Assembly: GCA_945870425.1 (NCBI GenBank)
Contig: CAMBSD010000003.1
Span: 62,001-126,000 of the forward strand
From: Chitinophaga pinensis
Lineage (GTDB): Bacteria; Bacteroidota; Bacteroidia; UKL13-3
Reading direction: 5' to 3'
Length of the DNA: 64,000 nucleotides
The notes below the pieces were generated by a model that saw nothing but the letters and a program-made list of their open reading frames with translations, had not been told where the DNA came from and searched no databases. The position numbers and the translations under genes are program-made. Positions 36,646 to 46,425 of this stretch are shown here, piece after piece (position 1 is the first letter of the stretch; the number at the start of each line of letters is the position of its first letter).

Positions 36646-39600
36646 ATGAAAAAGTTAAAAAATAACATTGTTAAATGCCTATTTGCCCCAATTTTTAGTT
36701 TAGTTTTTTTTCAATCTTTTGGTCAAACTGTGACCATGTCACCCACTTTTGCCACTTCCGATGATAACAATGTTGTTTTAACTTATGATGCATCCCAAGG
36801 AACAACAGGTCTATTGGGAGAATCAACAATTTATGCTCATACAGGCGTAATAACAGACAAAAGCACTTCAAGCAGTGATTGGAAATATGTGATTACGGGT
36901 TGGACTACCAATTTACCTAAAGCTTTATTAACAAGAATAGGCACAAGTAATCAATATACCTTGAATATCGGTAATATTCGTAGTTATTATGCAGTTCCCG
37001 CAGGTGAGAAAATTCTTAAACTCGCAATGGTTTTTAGAAATGCAACTGGAGCTAGAGAAGGCAAGGGTGTTGGAGGTACTGACATATTTGTGGATGTTAA
37101 CCAAGGAACCTTTCAAGTGAAAATTTTAACACCAACTAAGGCAACCTATTTCTTAAGTTCAGACAATGTTTCTATTAGTGCCTTTTCATCAACTAAATGC
37201 AATTTGACATTATATGCCAACGGAAATCAATTGAATTCGCTTTCAAACGATTCTACCATTTCATATAGTGGACTTATGAGTAATATTGGAACAGGTAAAG
37301 TGCAATTGGTGTTAAAGGGAACATCGGGTTCATTTACTGCCTACGATACAACATATATTGTAAACAGGCCAGGCGGTAATGTCTCAAATCCGCCATCTGG
37401 GATAGTAGATGGTATAAACTATATTAATGATAATACGGTCACACTTATGTTATATGCTCCCAATAAAAATTTTGTATTCGTATATGGTGATTTTAACAAT
37501 TGGGAATTAGATCCAACATATATGATGAATCGCACTCCTGATGGTAGTCGATATTGGATTACCTTGAATGGATTGCAAAAAGGAGTTGAATATGCTTTTC
37601 AATATGTAATTGATAATGAAAAATTGAAAGTTGCAGATATTTATTCGGATAAAATTCTTGACCCATTTAATGATAAGTGGATCAATAAAAACAATTTAGT
37701 TATCTATTCAAATTTAAAGCCATTTCCGGAGGGAAAAACCACAGATCCAGTTTCCATTTTTCAAACGGGACAAACGCCATATAATTGGCAGTTTTCAAAT
37801 TACAACAAACTCAGGTCTGATAGATTGGTAATATATGAACTATTGTTGAGAGACTTTTTAGCAACTCACGATTTTAAAACTTTAACAGATACAATTGATT
37901 ACCTCAAAAACTTAGGTGTAAATTGTATAGAATTAATGCCAGTTAACGAATTTGATGGAAACGAAAGTTGGGGATATAATCCTAACTTCTACTTTGCACT
38001 AGATAAATATTATGGAACAAAGGATGATTACAAAAGATTCATTGATGTGTGCCATAGTAAAGGAATTATGGTTGTTATGGATATTGTGCTGAACCAATCT
38101 TGGGGATTAAATCCTCAAGTGAAAATGTATTGGGATGCAGCTAATAACAGACCCGCTGCGAATAATCCTTGGTTTAATCAAGTACCTACCCATCCTTTCA
38201 GCCCAGGTTATGACTACAATCACGAAAGTCAAGCTACTAAAGACTTTGTGGACAGGGTTATCAAATATTGGGTAACTGAATATAAAATTGACGGATATAG
38301 ATTTGATCTATCAAAAGGATTTACCCAAAAAAATACAGGTAGTGACGTTGCAGCATGGGGCGTTTACGACCAAAGTAGAGTTAATATTTGGAATAGAATA
38401 AGAACTGAATTTGTGAAAACTTGCCCTGATTGTTATATGATATTGGAGCATTTAGGAGAAAACAGTGAGGAGAAAGTATTAGCCAACGCTGGTTTCTTGC
38501 TTTGGGGTAAAATGACAGAGCAATATAATCAAATAACCATGGGTTATTCTGCCAATTCAGATATCAGTAGTGGAAATTACAAGAACCGTCAATTTACTTT
38601 CCCTAATTTGGTAACTTATGCTGAAAGTCATGATGAAGAGAGGCTTATGTATAAAAATTTAACTTTTGGAAATAGTGCAGCTAAGGATTTAAATACCGCT
38701 CTGAAAAGGACCGAAGCAGCTATGGCCATGTTAATTCCTTTGAAAGGACCAAAAATGTTATGGCAATTTGAAGAATTAGGTTTTGATAAATCAATATTTA
38801 GTTGCGGTGATGGTAGTGTTCCAACTCCATACGGAAATGATAAATGTAAAACAGATAATAAGGCACCCACATGGAATTATCAAACCATACCAGCTAGAAA
38901 AAACTTGTATAATGCTATTTCAAAATTAATAGCATTGAAAAAATATTCGACAATGGAAAGTGATAATTATAGCTATGATGCTTCTGGTACTGGTAAATTT
39001 TTAAAAGTAACGGGCGATACCATGAATGTAATTATTGTAGCCAACTTTGATATAAATTCTTTAAACATAAAGCCTCAATTTCAAAATAATGGTTGGTGGT
39101 ATGATTATATGACTGGTGACTCAATTAATGTTACATCTGCTGATTATAATATTGCATTGAGTGCAGGAGATTACAAAGTTTATACAAGTAAAAATCTTAA
39201 TAAAAATGTAACTATCGATAATCTAAATATTGATAATTCAACCTTGTCAATTAAATCGACAGCGGTTGACACTTCAATAATTTTAACCAGTAACAGATCT
39301 TGGGTTATAAGTAATGCTAATAATTGGGTAACCATCACTTCTATGTCGGGTTCGGGAAACACAAAATTAGGTATTAGTGTAGCCGCTAATACTGCTCCAA
39401 TTTCAAGAACTGCAAACATTAATATTCAAGCTGGTTCGGTATATAAACAATTACAAATAAATCAATTAGGCTACTCTGGTATAGACAATATAGAAAAAGA
39501 AGTATTTGAAATTTATCCTAATCCATCAAATAATGGAAAATTAAGTGTACGATTATTAGAAAAAAATAATTCTCCCTTTAAATTAGCTGTTTATGATATA

Positions 39601-39765
39601 GTGGGCAAAGAAATTGCTGTTTTTGAAAATGAAAAACTTTATATTAGTGGGGGTGAAATAATCGAATTGGATTTGTCAAATACTGTACAACGCAAAAGTG
39701 GATTGTATTTTATTAAATTGTTCTACGAAGAAGGAACTTATTTAGAAAAGATATTAATTCAATAA
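36646..39765 (+). CDS. Secreted GH13 alpha-amylase-family glycoside hydrolase with BACON and T9SS domains
   Basis: The start ATG 36646 gives 1039 residues with a signal peptide (FAPIFSLVFFQSFGQT); the ATG at 36607 is less suitable. N-terminal beta domains include a CBM48/E-set-like module (VFVYGDFNNWELD). The GH13 barrel starts near residue 380. It has the nucleophile Asp in DGYRFDLSKGF (~553), acid/base Glu in ILEHLGEN (~600) and Asp in AESHDEER (~662). A BACON-like module (SNRSWVISNANNWVTITSMSGSG) lies near 880 and a T9SS sorting domain ends the protein (FEIYPNPSNNGKLSV to YLEKILIQ). It should degrade alpha-glucans at the cell surface. A susCD pair follows on the same strand. Confidence 0.95.
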   Translation: MKKLKNNIVKCLFAPIFSLVFFQSFGQTVTMSPTFATSDDNNVVLTYDASQGTTGLLGESTIYAHTGVITDKSTSSSDWKYVITGWTTNLPKALLTRIGTSNQYTLNIGNIRSYYAVPAGEKILKLAMVFRNATGAREGKGVGGTDIFVDVNQGTFQVKILTPTKATYFLSSDNVSISAFSSTKCNLTLYANGNQLNSLSNDSTISYSGLMSNIGTGKVQLVLKGTSGSFTAYDTTYIVNRPGGNVSNPPSGIVDGINYINDNTVTLMLYAPNKNFVFVYGDFNNWELDPTYMMNRTPDGSRYWITLNGLQKGVEYAFQYVIDNEKLKVADIYSDKILDPFNDKWINKNNLVIYSNLKPFPEGKTTDPVSIFQTGQTPYNWQFSNYNKLRSDRLVIYELLLRDFLATHDFKTLTDTIDYLKNLGVNCIELMPVNEFDGNESWGYNPNFYFALDKYYGTKDDYKRFIDVCHSKGIMVVMDIVLNQSWGLNPQVKMYWDAANNRPAANNPWFNQVPTHPFSPGYDYNHESQATKDFVDRVIKYWVTEYKIDGYRFDLSKGFTQKNTGSDVAAWGVYDQSRVNIWNRIRTEFVKTCPDCYMILEHLGENSEEKVLANAGFLLWGKMTEQYNQITMGYSANSDISSGNYKNRQFTFPNLVTYAESHDEERLMYKNLTFGNSAAKDLNTALKRTEAAMAMLIPLKGPKMLWQFEELGFDKSIFSCGDGSVPTPYGNDKCKTDNKAPTWNYQTIPARKNLYNAISKLIALKKYSTMESDNYSYDASGTGKFLKVTGDTMNVIIVANFDINSLNIKPQFQNNGWWYDYMTGDSINVTSADYNIALSAGDYKVYTSKNLNKNVTIDNLNIDNSTLSIKSTAVDTSIILTSNRSWVISNANNWVTITSMSGSGNTKLGISVAANTAPISRTANINIQAGSVYKQLQINQLGYSGIDNIEKEVFEIYPNPSNNGKLSVRLLEKNNSPFKLAVYDIVGKEIAVFENEKLYISGGEIIELDLSNTVQRKSGLYFIKLFYEEGTYLEKILIQ

Positions 39766-39860
39766 AATAGGAAAGTGATTTATGAAATTGTCGCATTTTG
39801 AAAGTAATTAAGTCAGAGAATTTCATATCCAAAAACAAATTAGATAAACAATTGAAATAT

Positions 39861-42800
39861 ATGAGGAAACAATTACTAATAATGCTGCTTGCCTTTTTTG
39901 CTTTAGGTAAGGTGTTTGGGCAAAGTATCAAAGGTCGAGTTGAAGATAACAAAAAAGAACCTGTTATTGGCGCAACGGTATTGATTGAAGGAACAAAACA
40001 AGGGGCTGTGACAGACGCATTAGGTGCATTTGAAATAAAAAATATTACACCTGGCGATTACAAATTAAAAATATCAGGTGTTGGTTATGTAACCACATTC
40101 CGTGAAGTAGCGGTAACAGCAAATGGAGGTAATGTTTTAGTAAGCATAAAAACAGATACTAAATTGCTAGATGAGGCAGTTGTGGTTGGATATGGTGTTC
40201 AAAGGAAGCGCGAAGTAACTGGTTCTGTAGGCAAAATAACCGGTAAGGAATTAAATGATATGCCTGTTCCAAGTTTTGAAAGTGCCTTGCAAGGTAAATT
40301 AGCGGGTGTTGCAGTAACAACGGGTAGTGGACTTGCTGGTTCTGCTGCTATAGTAAGAATTAGAGGGGTGGCTTCCATAAGTGCAGCAGGTGATCCTTTA
40401 TATGTTGTGGATGGAATCGCTGTAAACCAAGATTATTCAAGTTTAGGTAATGGAGGTGGTTTCAATCAAAATCCATTGTCATCACTAAATCCAAATGATA
40501 TTGAATCTATAGATGTGTTGAAGGATGCAGCTGCTACATCTATTTATGGATCTAGGGGAAGTAACGGTGTAATTTTAATTACCACCAAAAGAGCAAAAGG
40601 AAATGGGTTGGTTATTAATTATGATGGTCAAATTGGAACATCATCCCCAACAGCATTGCCTAATATGACTAATTCACAGCAATTCCTTCAATTATATAAA
40701 GAGGCTTGGATTAATGATGGTAATACTGGAAATCCTGATTTGAAGGCAGGTGGTGTAGCAATGACTTGGGACCAAGCTGTAAAAAGCGGAAATAATACCA
40801 ATTGGTTAGATTATACCACAAGAACGGGTGTTAAACAACAACACAATATCACCATTCAAAAAGGAAGTAAATATGTTAGAGCAAGTGGTGTATTTGGATA
40901 TTCTACAAATGAAAGTTTTTTAGTTGGTAATAGCTTTGATAGACTTTCAGGTAGGTTGAATATGGATTTTCAAATCACTAAAAAATTATCAGCTACATTA
41001 AGTTCATCATATTCTCAAGGCACAAATAATAGGGTGTATAGCGGTTGGTCTGGAGGCTTCGGTCAAGTAATGTCATCTGCCTTACCTATTTATCCTGTTA
41101 GGAATGCTGACGGCAGTTATTTCTTATTCCAAAACTCAAGTGGAGGTCCAAATAATAATAACCCAGTGATGATTCAAGATTTATATCAATGGAGAACAAT
41201 AGAAAAGAAAGCTATTAATGGAATAACTTTCGATTGGAAACCTATTAAAGATTTAACACTTAAAGCAAATGGAAATTATGATTATACTGATTTATCTGAT
41301 CAATATTTTGCACCACAAAACCTATTAAAAAAGCTTGATCCAACTATTGGAGGTATAGATACAATACCAGGATATGCATATGGTAATAGCACTTATACAA
41401 ATAATTACAACTATTTGCTACAAGCCAACTATTCTTTGGATGTCAACAAAACTAATAAATTTGATTTTATGGTTGGTCATGAATATCAAAGAACACATGC
41501 AAACTTCTTTAATCAGCAAATAATATCTTCAAAACCACTGTGGAGTGATCAAACTGCAACCATCGCTAATATTAATAATAACCCGAGAAATAATGGAGGT
41601 GTTATTGACCGTATCACTGCCTTTTTGGGTTATTTTGGAAGGGTAAATTATAATTTTAAAGATAAAGTTTTTTTACAAGTTAGCGGTCGTGTTGATGGCT
41701 CTTCAAAGTTTGGTGCCAATAATAGGTATGCATTTTTACCAGCTGCTTCAGTTGGATATATTTTAACTGAAGAAAAATTTTTGAAGGGTAATAAATTTAT
41801 CAATTTTTTAAAATTTAGATACAGTTATGGTAAGTCTGGTAATTCTGCTTTTGAAGATTATGCAAGATTTGGCACTTTCTCTGCTGGAAATAACACTTCG
41901 AATTACCATGGTAACAATATATTGTTTCCAACAAAACTTGAAAATAAAGACCTTAGATGGGAAACCTCTTGGACATCTAATTACGCCATTGATTTCGGTT
42001 TGTTTAATGATAGAATTAATGGTACGGTTGAGTATTATGATAAGAAGACAGAAGATGTTATTATGAATTTAACGATTAGCTCAACCAACGGCTTTGGTTC
42101 ATATTATGATAATGTGGGAGGAATAAGAAATCGTGGGGTAGAGTTTAATTTGAATACTAAAAATACAGTTGGAAAGTTCAAATGGTCGACCAATTTTAAT
42201 ATTGCACGAAATGTGAATGAGCTAACAAGTACGGGTTCTTATACTCAAGATGCAGTTAGTGGTGGTACAAATGATACCAGAGCAGTAGTTGGTTCTCCTG
42301 TTGGGACTTATTACATCGTTAGATTTAGTCGTGTAGATCCAACTGATGGTCGACCAATTTATCTTGATAAAGATGGCAAAGAAACTAAAACATGGGACGT
42401 AAATAATAGGGTGCCAGTAGGAGCTATTTTACCTGATGCTGTTGGGTCGATCACCAACCGATTTGAGTACAAGAATTTTGATTTGAGTTTTATGGTTTAT
42501 TTTCAGTTAGGAGGTAAAATTTATGACGCTTCTGCTAAGAGACAGATGGGTGTAACTTCGTTTTGGAACTATAGAACAGATATTGCCGACAGATGGCAAA
42601 AACCTGGTGACATAGCCACATTCCCTCGTTTAACACTTGATCCTAAAACGTATGGATTGCCTGATTATTGGCAATATAATACCACCATGTGGTTATATGA
42701 TGGAACTTTTGCTAGATTAAGGAATGTAACTATTGGTTATAGAATTCCAAACTCTGTTACAAAGAAAATGCATATTGCATCTGCAAGAATTGCCATTATT

Positions 42801-42968
42801 GGAACAAACCTTCTTACATTTACCAAATATCCCGGTTTAGATCCAGAAATTGCCCGTGATGGTGAAGGCAGTATTAATGCATCAAGAAATATGCAATCTC
42901 AAGGTACCTATTACCTTAACGCACCTCAAGAAAAAACCTATACATTTCAAATATCTATTAATTTTTAA
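39861..42968 (+). CDS. susC: SusC/RagA-family TonB-linked outer-membrane protein
   Basis: The start ATG 39861 gives 1035 residues (MRKQLLIMLLAFFALGKVFGQ signal). The N-terminal carboxypeptidase-regulatory-like domain (SIKGRVEDNKKEPVIGATVLIEG) is followed by the SusC plug motif EAVVVGYGVQRKREVTGSVGKI and LYVVDGIAVNQDY, DIESIDVLKDAAATSIYGSRGSNGVILITTK. A ~22-strand barrel ends in an aromatic residue (QISINF). It imports oligosaccharides with SusD using TonB energy. The SusD gene follows after 11 bases. The neighbouring GH13 implies maltodextrin or another alpha-glucan. Confidence 0.97.
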   Translation: MRKQLLIMLLAFFALGKVFGQSIKGRVEDNKKEPVIGATVLIEGTKQGAVTDALGAFEIKNITPGDYKLKISGVGYVTTFREVAVTANGGNVLVSIKTDTKLLDEAVVVGYGVQRKREVTGSVGKITGKELNDMPVPSFESALQGKLAGVAVTTGSGLAGSAAIVRIRGVASISAAGDPLYVVDGIAVNQDYSSLGNGGGFNQNPLSSLNPNDIESIDVLKDAAATSIYGSRGSNGVILITTKRAKGNGLVINYDGQIGTSSPTALPNMTNSQQFLQLYKEAWINDGNTGNPDLKAGGVAMTWDQAVKSGNNTNWLDYTTRTGVKQQHNITIQKGSKYVRASGVFGYSTNESFLVGNSFDRLSGRLNMDFQITKKLSATLSSSYSQGTNNRVYSGWSGGFGQVMSSALPIYPVRNADGSYFLFQNSSGGPNNNNPVMIQDLYQWRTIEKKAINGITFDWKPIKDLTLKANGNYDYTDLSDQYFAPQNLLKKLDPTIGGIDTIPGYAYGNSTYTNNYNYLLQANYSLDVNKTNKFDFMVGHEYQRTHANFFNQQIISSKPLWSDQTATIANINNNPRNNGGVIDRITAFLGYFGRVNYNFKDKVFLQVSGRVDGSSKFGANNRYAFLPAASVGYILTEEKFLKGNKFINFLKFRYSYGKSGNSAFEDYARFGTFSAGNNTSNYHGNNILFPTKLENKDLRWETSWTSNYAIDFGLFNDRINGTVEYYDKKTEDVIMNLTISSTNGFGSYYDNVGGIRNRGVEFNLNTKNTVGKFKWSTNFNIARNVNELTSTGSYTQDAVSGGTNDTRAVVGSPVGTYYIVRFSRVDPTDGRPIYLDKDGKETKTWDVNNRVPVGAILPDAVGSITNRFEYKNFDLSFMVYFQLGGKIYDASAKRQMGVTSFWNYRTDIADRWQKPGDIATFPRLTLDPKTYGLPDYWQYNTTMWLYDGTFARLRNVTIGYRIPNSVTKKMHIASARIAIIGTNLLTFTKYPGLDPEIARDGEGSINASRNMQSQGTYYLNAPQEKTYTFQISINF

Positions 42969-42979
42969 TTCAAACAGAA

Positions 42980-44371
42980 ATGAAAAAAACGATATATATA
43001 ATTATACTAGTTTGTACTATTCTGAATAGTTCATGCGATAAGCTAATTGACCTAAATGCAAAGGATTTAAACCTATTTATTCCTGAAGAAGCTTTGAAGA
43101 AACCTGAAGATATGCAGGCTTTGTTAAATTCATGTTATGATGCTACAGCCAATATGATGAACGGACGTTTTCAGATAGCGAATGATTTATTGGGAGACGA
43201 TATTGTCCCACTATTAAATAATGGAAACTATCTTGGAATTTACAATAGAAACAGTAACCAATTTAATGGTGTAATAGGTGATCTATATTCTCAACCTTAC
43301 TTTTCTATATACAGAATTAATGTGATGGACCTGTATTATAATCAAATAGCTGGTTTGTCGGCTGATGACATTACACGAATGAAAGGTGAGGGAAGTTTTT
43401 TGCGTGCACTTTGTCATTTCGAAACGGTGAAATTATGGGCGCAACCTTGGGGATTTACAAATGATAATTCGCATCTTGGTATTATTTTAAGGGAAAGAGC
43501 TAAAAACGAGGCAATAGCTAGATCAAGTGTCTCGGCTTCTTTTAATTTAATAATTAATGATTTATTGTTTGCGATAGATAATTTGCCAGAGACTAACGGT
43601 GTATATGCTGATAAAATGTCCGCAAAAGCATTGTTGGCAAAAGTTTACTTTCACATAGGTAGATACAATGAAGCATTGCCTTTGCTTAATGATGTTATTA
43701 ACTCAAATAAATATACTTTAAGTGATAGTTTAAATAGATATGATAGAATTAAAACTAAATCTGAAATTGTTTTTGGTTTTGTGGCTGATAGCGCTTTTGA
43801 AATGCAAAGAGGGGATGCTTTCAGATCTAACTATACAACAAAAGGAACTGCACAAATGGGAATTTCTAATGATTTATTTAACCTCATACACTCCGATACA
43901 ACCGATAGAAGAAATAACCTTTTAAAAGTAGTTGTTAAGGATGGGGTTCAAACCATCCTTACCACAAAATTTGATTTATCTACAGTGTTTGCATGCCCTT
44001 ACATTACACTTACAGAATTGTTGCTAACAAGAGCAGAATGTTTAGGAATGTTGAACAACAATATAAGTCAAGGTGTAGATGATTTAAATAGAATAATCAA
44101 ACGTGCTTATGGCGAATCTACAACTCGTGCTTTGAACTCTAGCACAGATGCAATTGCCTTATTATCAGAAACCAGATTGCAAAGAAGAATAGAAATGTTT
44201 TGTGAGGGCGACCGAGTGCAACAATTTAAACGTATCGCTGTAGCTTCTCAAAATAACCCTCAAGAAATTAGAGGCGCTAAATGGAATTGCCCTGGCATGA
44301 TATTACAGTTTCCTGGTTCGGAGGGTACTTCAGCTAATTTTATTTATAATCCAACCACAGTTTGCAATTAA
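42980..44371 (+). CDS. susD: SusD/RagB-family substrate-binding outer-membrane lipoprotein
   Basis: The 463-residue protein has a lipoprotein signal (ILVCTILNSSCDKL), so it is lipidated and surface-exposed, capping SusC. It shows SusD features: an N-terminal helical segment with ALLNSCYDATANMM, RIKGEG-like MKGEGSFLRALCHFETVKLWAQPWG, TPR-like helices (KALLAKVYFHIGRYNEALPLLNDVI), LLLTRAECLGMLN and the C-terminal ETRLQRRIEMFCEGDRVQQFKRI. It lies 11 bases after susC and overlaps no neighbour, as the next gene starts at 44377. Substrate specificity is inferred from the adjacent amylase. Confidence 0.95.
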   Translation: MKKTIYIIILVCTILNSSCDKLIDLNAKDLNLFIPEEALKKPEDMQALLNSCYDATANMMNGRFQIANDLLGDDIVPLLNNGNYLGIYNRNSNQFNGVIGDLYSQPYFSIYRINVMDLYYNQIAGLSADDITRMKGEGSFLRALCHFETVKLWAQPWGFTNDNSHLGIILRERAKNEAIARSSVSASFNLIINDLLFAIDNLPETNGVYADKMSAKALLAKVYFHIGRYNEALPLLNDVINSNKYTLSDSLNRYDRIKTKSEIVFGFVADSAFEMQRGDAFRSNYTTKGTAQMGISNDLFNLIHSDTTDRRNNLLKVVVKDGVQTILTTKFDLSTVFACPYITLTELLLTRAECLGMLNNNISQGVDDLNRIIKRAYGESTTRALNSSTDAIALLSETRLQRRIEMFCEGDRVQQFKRIAVASQNNPQEIRGAKWNCPGMILQFPGSEGTSANFIYNPTTVCN

Positions 44372-44376
44372 TTTTT

Positions 44377-44898
44377 ATGAAAAAGATAACATATATTATT
44401 TTATTATGCCTAAGCGTCACCGCTTGTAAAAAGGATTTTTACAAACAGGATTTAGGCACAGATATTTATCCATCTTCACTTAATTATAAAAATATTCAAG
44501 GGAAATGGAATTTAAACTCGGTAGTTCAAACCGATGAGAAATCCTTAATCAAAGAGTCATTAATCATTACGGATTTTTTTGACAATTCTAGCAAGCCAAA
44601 CATTAGTTTTTTGATTGATGGTAACGATACCACTTTCTCAGTTGATACAGCCGGTTTGCTAATTAACTATTTTGGGGATATTTCAGGAAAATGGAGCTTT
44701 GATAATTATGAATTTCCTAAAAATATTAACCTAACAACCACTAAAGGAAATCAGGTGGTTTTACCTATCTCATCTAACCTAATTTCTTCAGCATTGCCAA
44801 GTGTAATAAGTTTTAAGCAGACACTTACTTGCCCTGATCCAGATGATCCAACAAAAACGGTAAACACCATGTCATTTTCAATTAACTTAACTAAATAG
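44377..44898 (+). CDS. Lipoprotein of the Sus locus (lipocalin-like candidate)
   Basis: The start ATG 44377 gives 173 residues (MKKITYIILLCLSVTACKKD) with a lipobox Cys near residue 17; the ATG at 44362 would overlap susD. The IQGKWNLNSV motif and following beta strands (GKWSFDNYEFPKNINLTT) resemble lipocalin-like DUF5004-type lipoproteins of Bacteroidota. Its position directly after susD is where surface glycan-binding SusE-type proteins are encoded. It is much shorter than SusE, so any sugar-binding role is inference. Confidence 0.75.
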   Translation: MKKITYIILLCLSVTACKKDFYKQDLGTDIYPSSLNYKNIQGKWNLNSVVQTDEKSLIKESLIITDFFDNSSKPNISFLIDGNDTTFSVDTAGLLINYFGDISGKWSFDNYEFPKNINLTTTKGNQVVLPISSNLISSALPSVISFKQTLTCPDPDDPTKTVNTMSFSINLTK

Positions 44899-44902
44899 AA
44901 AC

Positions 44903-45772
44903 ATGAGAAAGTACGTATTTTTATTACCATTATTATTAATAACCCAATTTGTATTTGCTCAAGCCACTTGGGTGGAACCTAAAAATCCTGATGTGAATAA
45001 AAAAATCAGAATTTACTGTGATTTATCCAAAGCCACCGCCACTACAGCAGATAAAATGAAAGCAGATCCAATTGGACCATACTACATTTGGACTTGGAAA
45101 CCTACTGAGGCTGAAAGAGCTGATACGCTAGCAAATGGAACCGGTGACAAAGCTTGGAAAAATTCGAATGATAGGTTAATGATGATAAAAGATGATACCA
45201 AAGGTGCAAACGTTTGGTATTATGAAATGATACCAGTTCAATTTTATAATTGTGATGCAGCTAAAGTTTATAGTGATGGAATATCCTTCTTAGTAAAACC
45301 TAAAGATGGTGGAGGATATGGCGACCCAGATGTAAAAACTGAAGACTTCAGTGTTACCATTGATCCACCAAAAACAGACAGAGGGGTAATTTATCCAATT
45401 CCTGCCACTGTATATTCAGATCAATTAACATCTATAATATATGACAACCCAGTTGAGAAGAAGATTAGCATGCAAAATCTAAAGGCCGGAGATGTATATG
45501 TTTGGATTAATGCAACTATTAAAGATACTGCTTCCGGTAAAATCCGAACCTATGCCCCTAATACGTTGTTTAGCGTTCAGGATAATTCAAAATTAATGAT
45601 GAAAAAGGATTCAAATGGTAAATTTCGATTATCTATTATTCCAAATCAGTTCTTTGGAATAACTTCAAAAGAAATTATTACCCAAATTGATGCAATTGTT
45701 AGAAAGAAAGATTACCTAGGAACTGATGATAGAAGCGATACTCAAGCTAAAATCATTATTGGATGTCCTTAG
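44903..45772 (+). CDS. Exported protein with a duplicated domain, last gene of the Sus locus
   Basis: This 289-residue protein has a type I signal peptide (LLPLLLITQFVFAQATW). It lacks both a lipobox and a T9SS sorting domain, so it should be periplasmic or released. The two halves are related: NDRLMMIKDD..WYYEMIPVQFYN..ISFLVKPKDGGG (~residues 85-145) matches NSKLMMKKDS..FRLSIIPNQFFG..DAIVRKKDYLG (~215-275). I do not recognise the family. Both halves look like beta-sandwich modules that could bind a glycan. It is 4 bases after the lipoprotein gene and ends in a strong terminator, so it completes the susCD operon. Confidence 0.78.
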   Translation: MRKYVFLLPLLLITQFVFAQATWVEPKNPDVNKKIRIYCDLSKATATTADKMKADPIGPYYIWTWKPTEAERADTLANGTGDKAWKNSNDRLMMIKDDTKGANVWYYEMIPVQFYNCDAAKVYSDGISFLVKPKDGGGYGDPDVKTEDFSVTIDPPKTDRGVIYPIPATVYSDQLTSIIYDNPVEKKISMQNLKAGDVYVWINATIKDTASGKIRTYAPNTLFSVQDNSKLMMKKDSNGKFRLSIIPNQFFGITSKEIITQIDAIVRKKDYLGTDDRSDTQAKIIIGCP

Positions 45773-45801
45773 TTAATTAAAACTATTACGAATATTTGAA
45801 T

Positions 45802-45833
45802 GAGGTTGCAATTTTTTGCAGCCTCTTTTTTTT
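45802..45833 (+). terminator. Terminator of the Sus operon
   Basis: GAGGTTGCA (45802-45810) pairs with TGCAGCCTC (45817-45825), nine bases with one wobble, followed by eight Ts. It is 29 bases after the last gene of the locus. Confidence 0.9.
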
Positions 45834-45913
45834 GTTTGGCTCATTCTATTTGATTATTTCTTTTTAGATATAAACTGAGTGTTGGCATTATTTGGGGTGC
45901 ATCGTCCAAAAAC

Positions 45914-45940
45914 AAAAAATCCCGCATGAAGCGGGATTTT
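45914..45940 (-). terminator. Terminator of rpsF-rpsR-rplI
   Basis: On the minus strand ATCCCGC-type arms (CCCGC 45921-45925 with GCGGG 45931-45935, extended by A-T pairs) are followed by a T-run (the As at 45914-45919). It lies 25 bases after the rplI stop. Confidence 0.85.
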
Positions 45941-45965
45941 AATATCAATCAAATTAGTGTAATAA

Positions 45966-46406
45966 TTATTCAACTACTACTTCAACACTAATGTTTACAG
46001 ATACTTCACGATGTAAGTTAACTGTAGCTTGATAGGTACCAAGGGTTTTAACATCATCAATTTCAATTTTTCTACGATCGATTTCAAAACCTTTAGCTTT
46101 TAATGCTTGAGAAACTTGCAATGGAGTGATTGAACCAAAGATTTTGCCATTAGCACCAGCTTTAGTGGCAATAGTGATGGTTAAATCTTTTAAGTTTTCG
46201 CTCATTGACAACGCGTCTTCTTTTAATTTTTCGCGTCTTTTAGCTCCTTGGCGATTGTTTTCTTCTAGGATTTTGATGTTAGATGCTGTAGCCATTACTG
46301 CCAATCCTTTTGGGAATAGGAAGTTGTTTGCATAACCATCTTTTACTGTTACCACATCTCCTTGGATTCCAAGGTTTTTAAGGTTTTCTTTTAAAATAAT
46401 TTTCAT
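45966..46406 (-). CDS. rplI: 50S ribosomal protein bL9
   Basis: This 146-residue protein reads MKIILKENLKNLGIQGDVVTVKDGYANNFLFPKGLAV, the bL9 N-domain. The central helix and C-domain (AGANGKIFGSITPLQVSQAL, KTLGTYQATVNLHREVSVNI) follow. It binds 23S rRNA at the base of the L1 stalk. It is the last gene of rpsF-rpsR-rplI. Unusually for this phylum it has a clear SD, AGAGGAGG, in the 19-base rpsR-rplI gap. Confidence 0.97.
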   Translation of the reverse strand: MKIILKENLKNLGIQGDVVTVKDGYANNFLFPKGLAVMATASNIKILEENNRQGAKRREKLKEDALSMSENLKDLTITIATKAGANGKIFGSITPLQVSQALKAKGFEIDRRKIEIDDVKTLGTYQATVNLHREVSVNISVEVVVE

Positions 46407-46415
46407 TCTGTTTTT

Positions 46416-46423
46416 CCTCCTCT
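46416..46423 (-). promoter_or_regulatory. Shine-Dalgarno sequence in front of rplI
   Basis: On the minus strand AGAGGAGG precedes the rplI ATG (46406) with 9 bases after the GGAGG core. The AGGAGG core can pair with the 16S anti-SD, and the preceding G can wobble-pair. rpsF and rpsR in the same operon have no SD at useful spacing. Confidence 0.75.
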
Positions 46424-46425
46424 AA

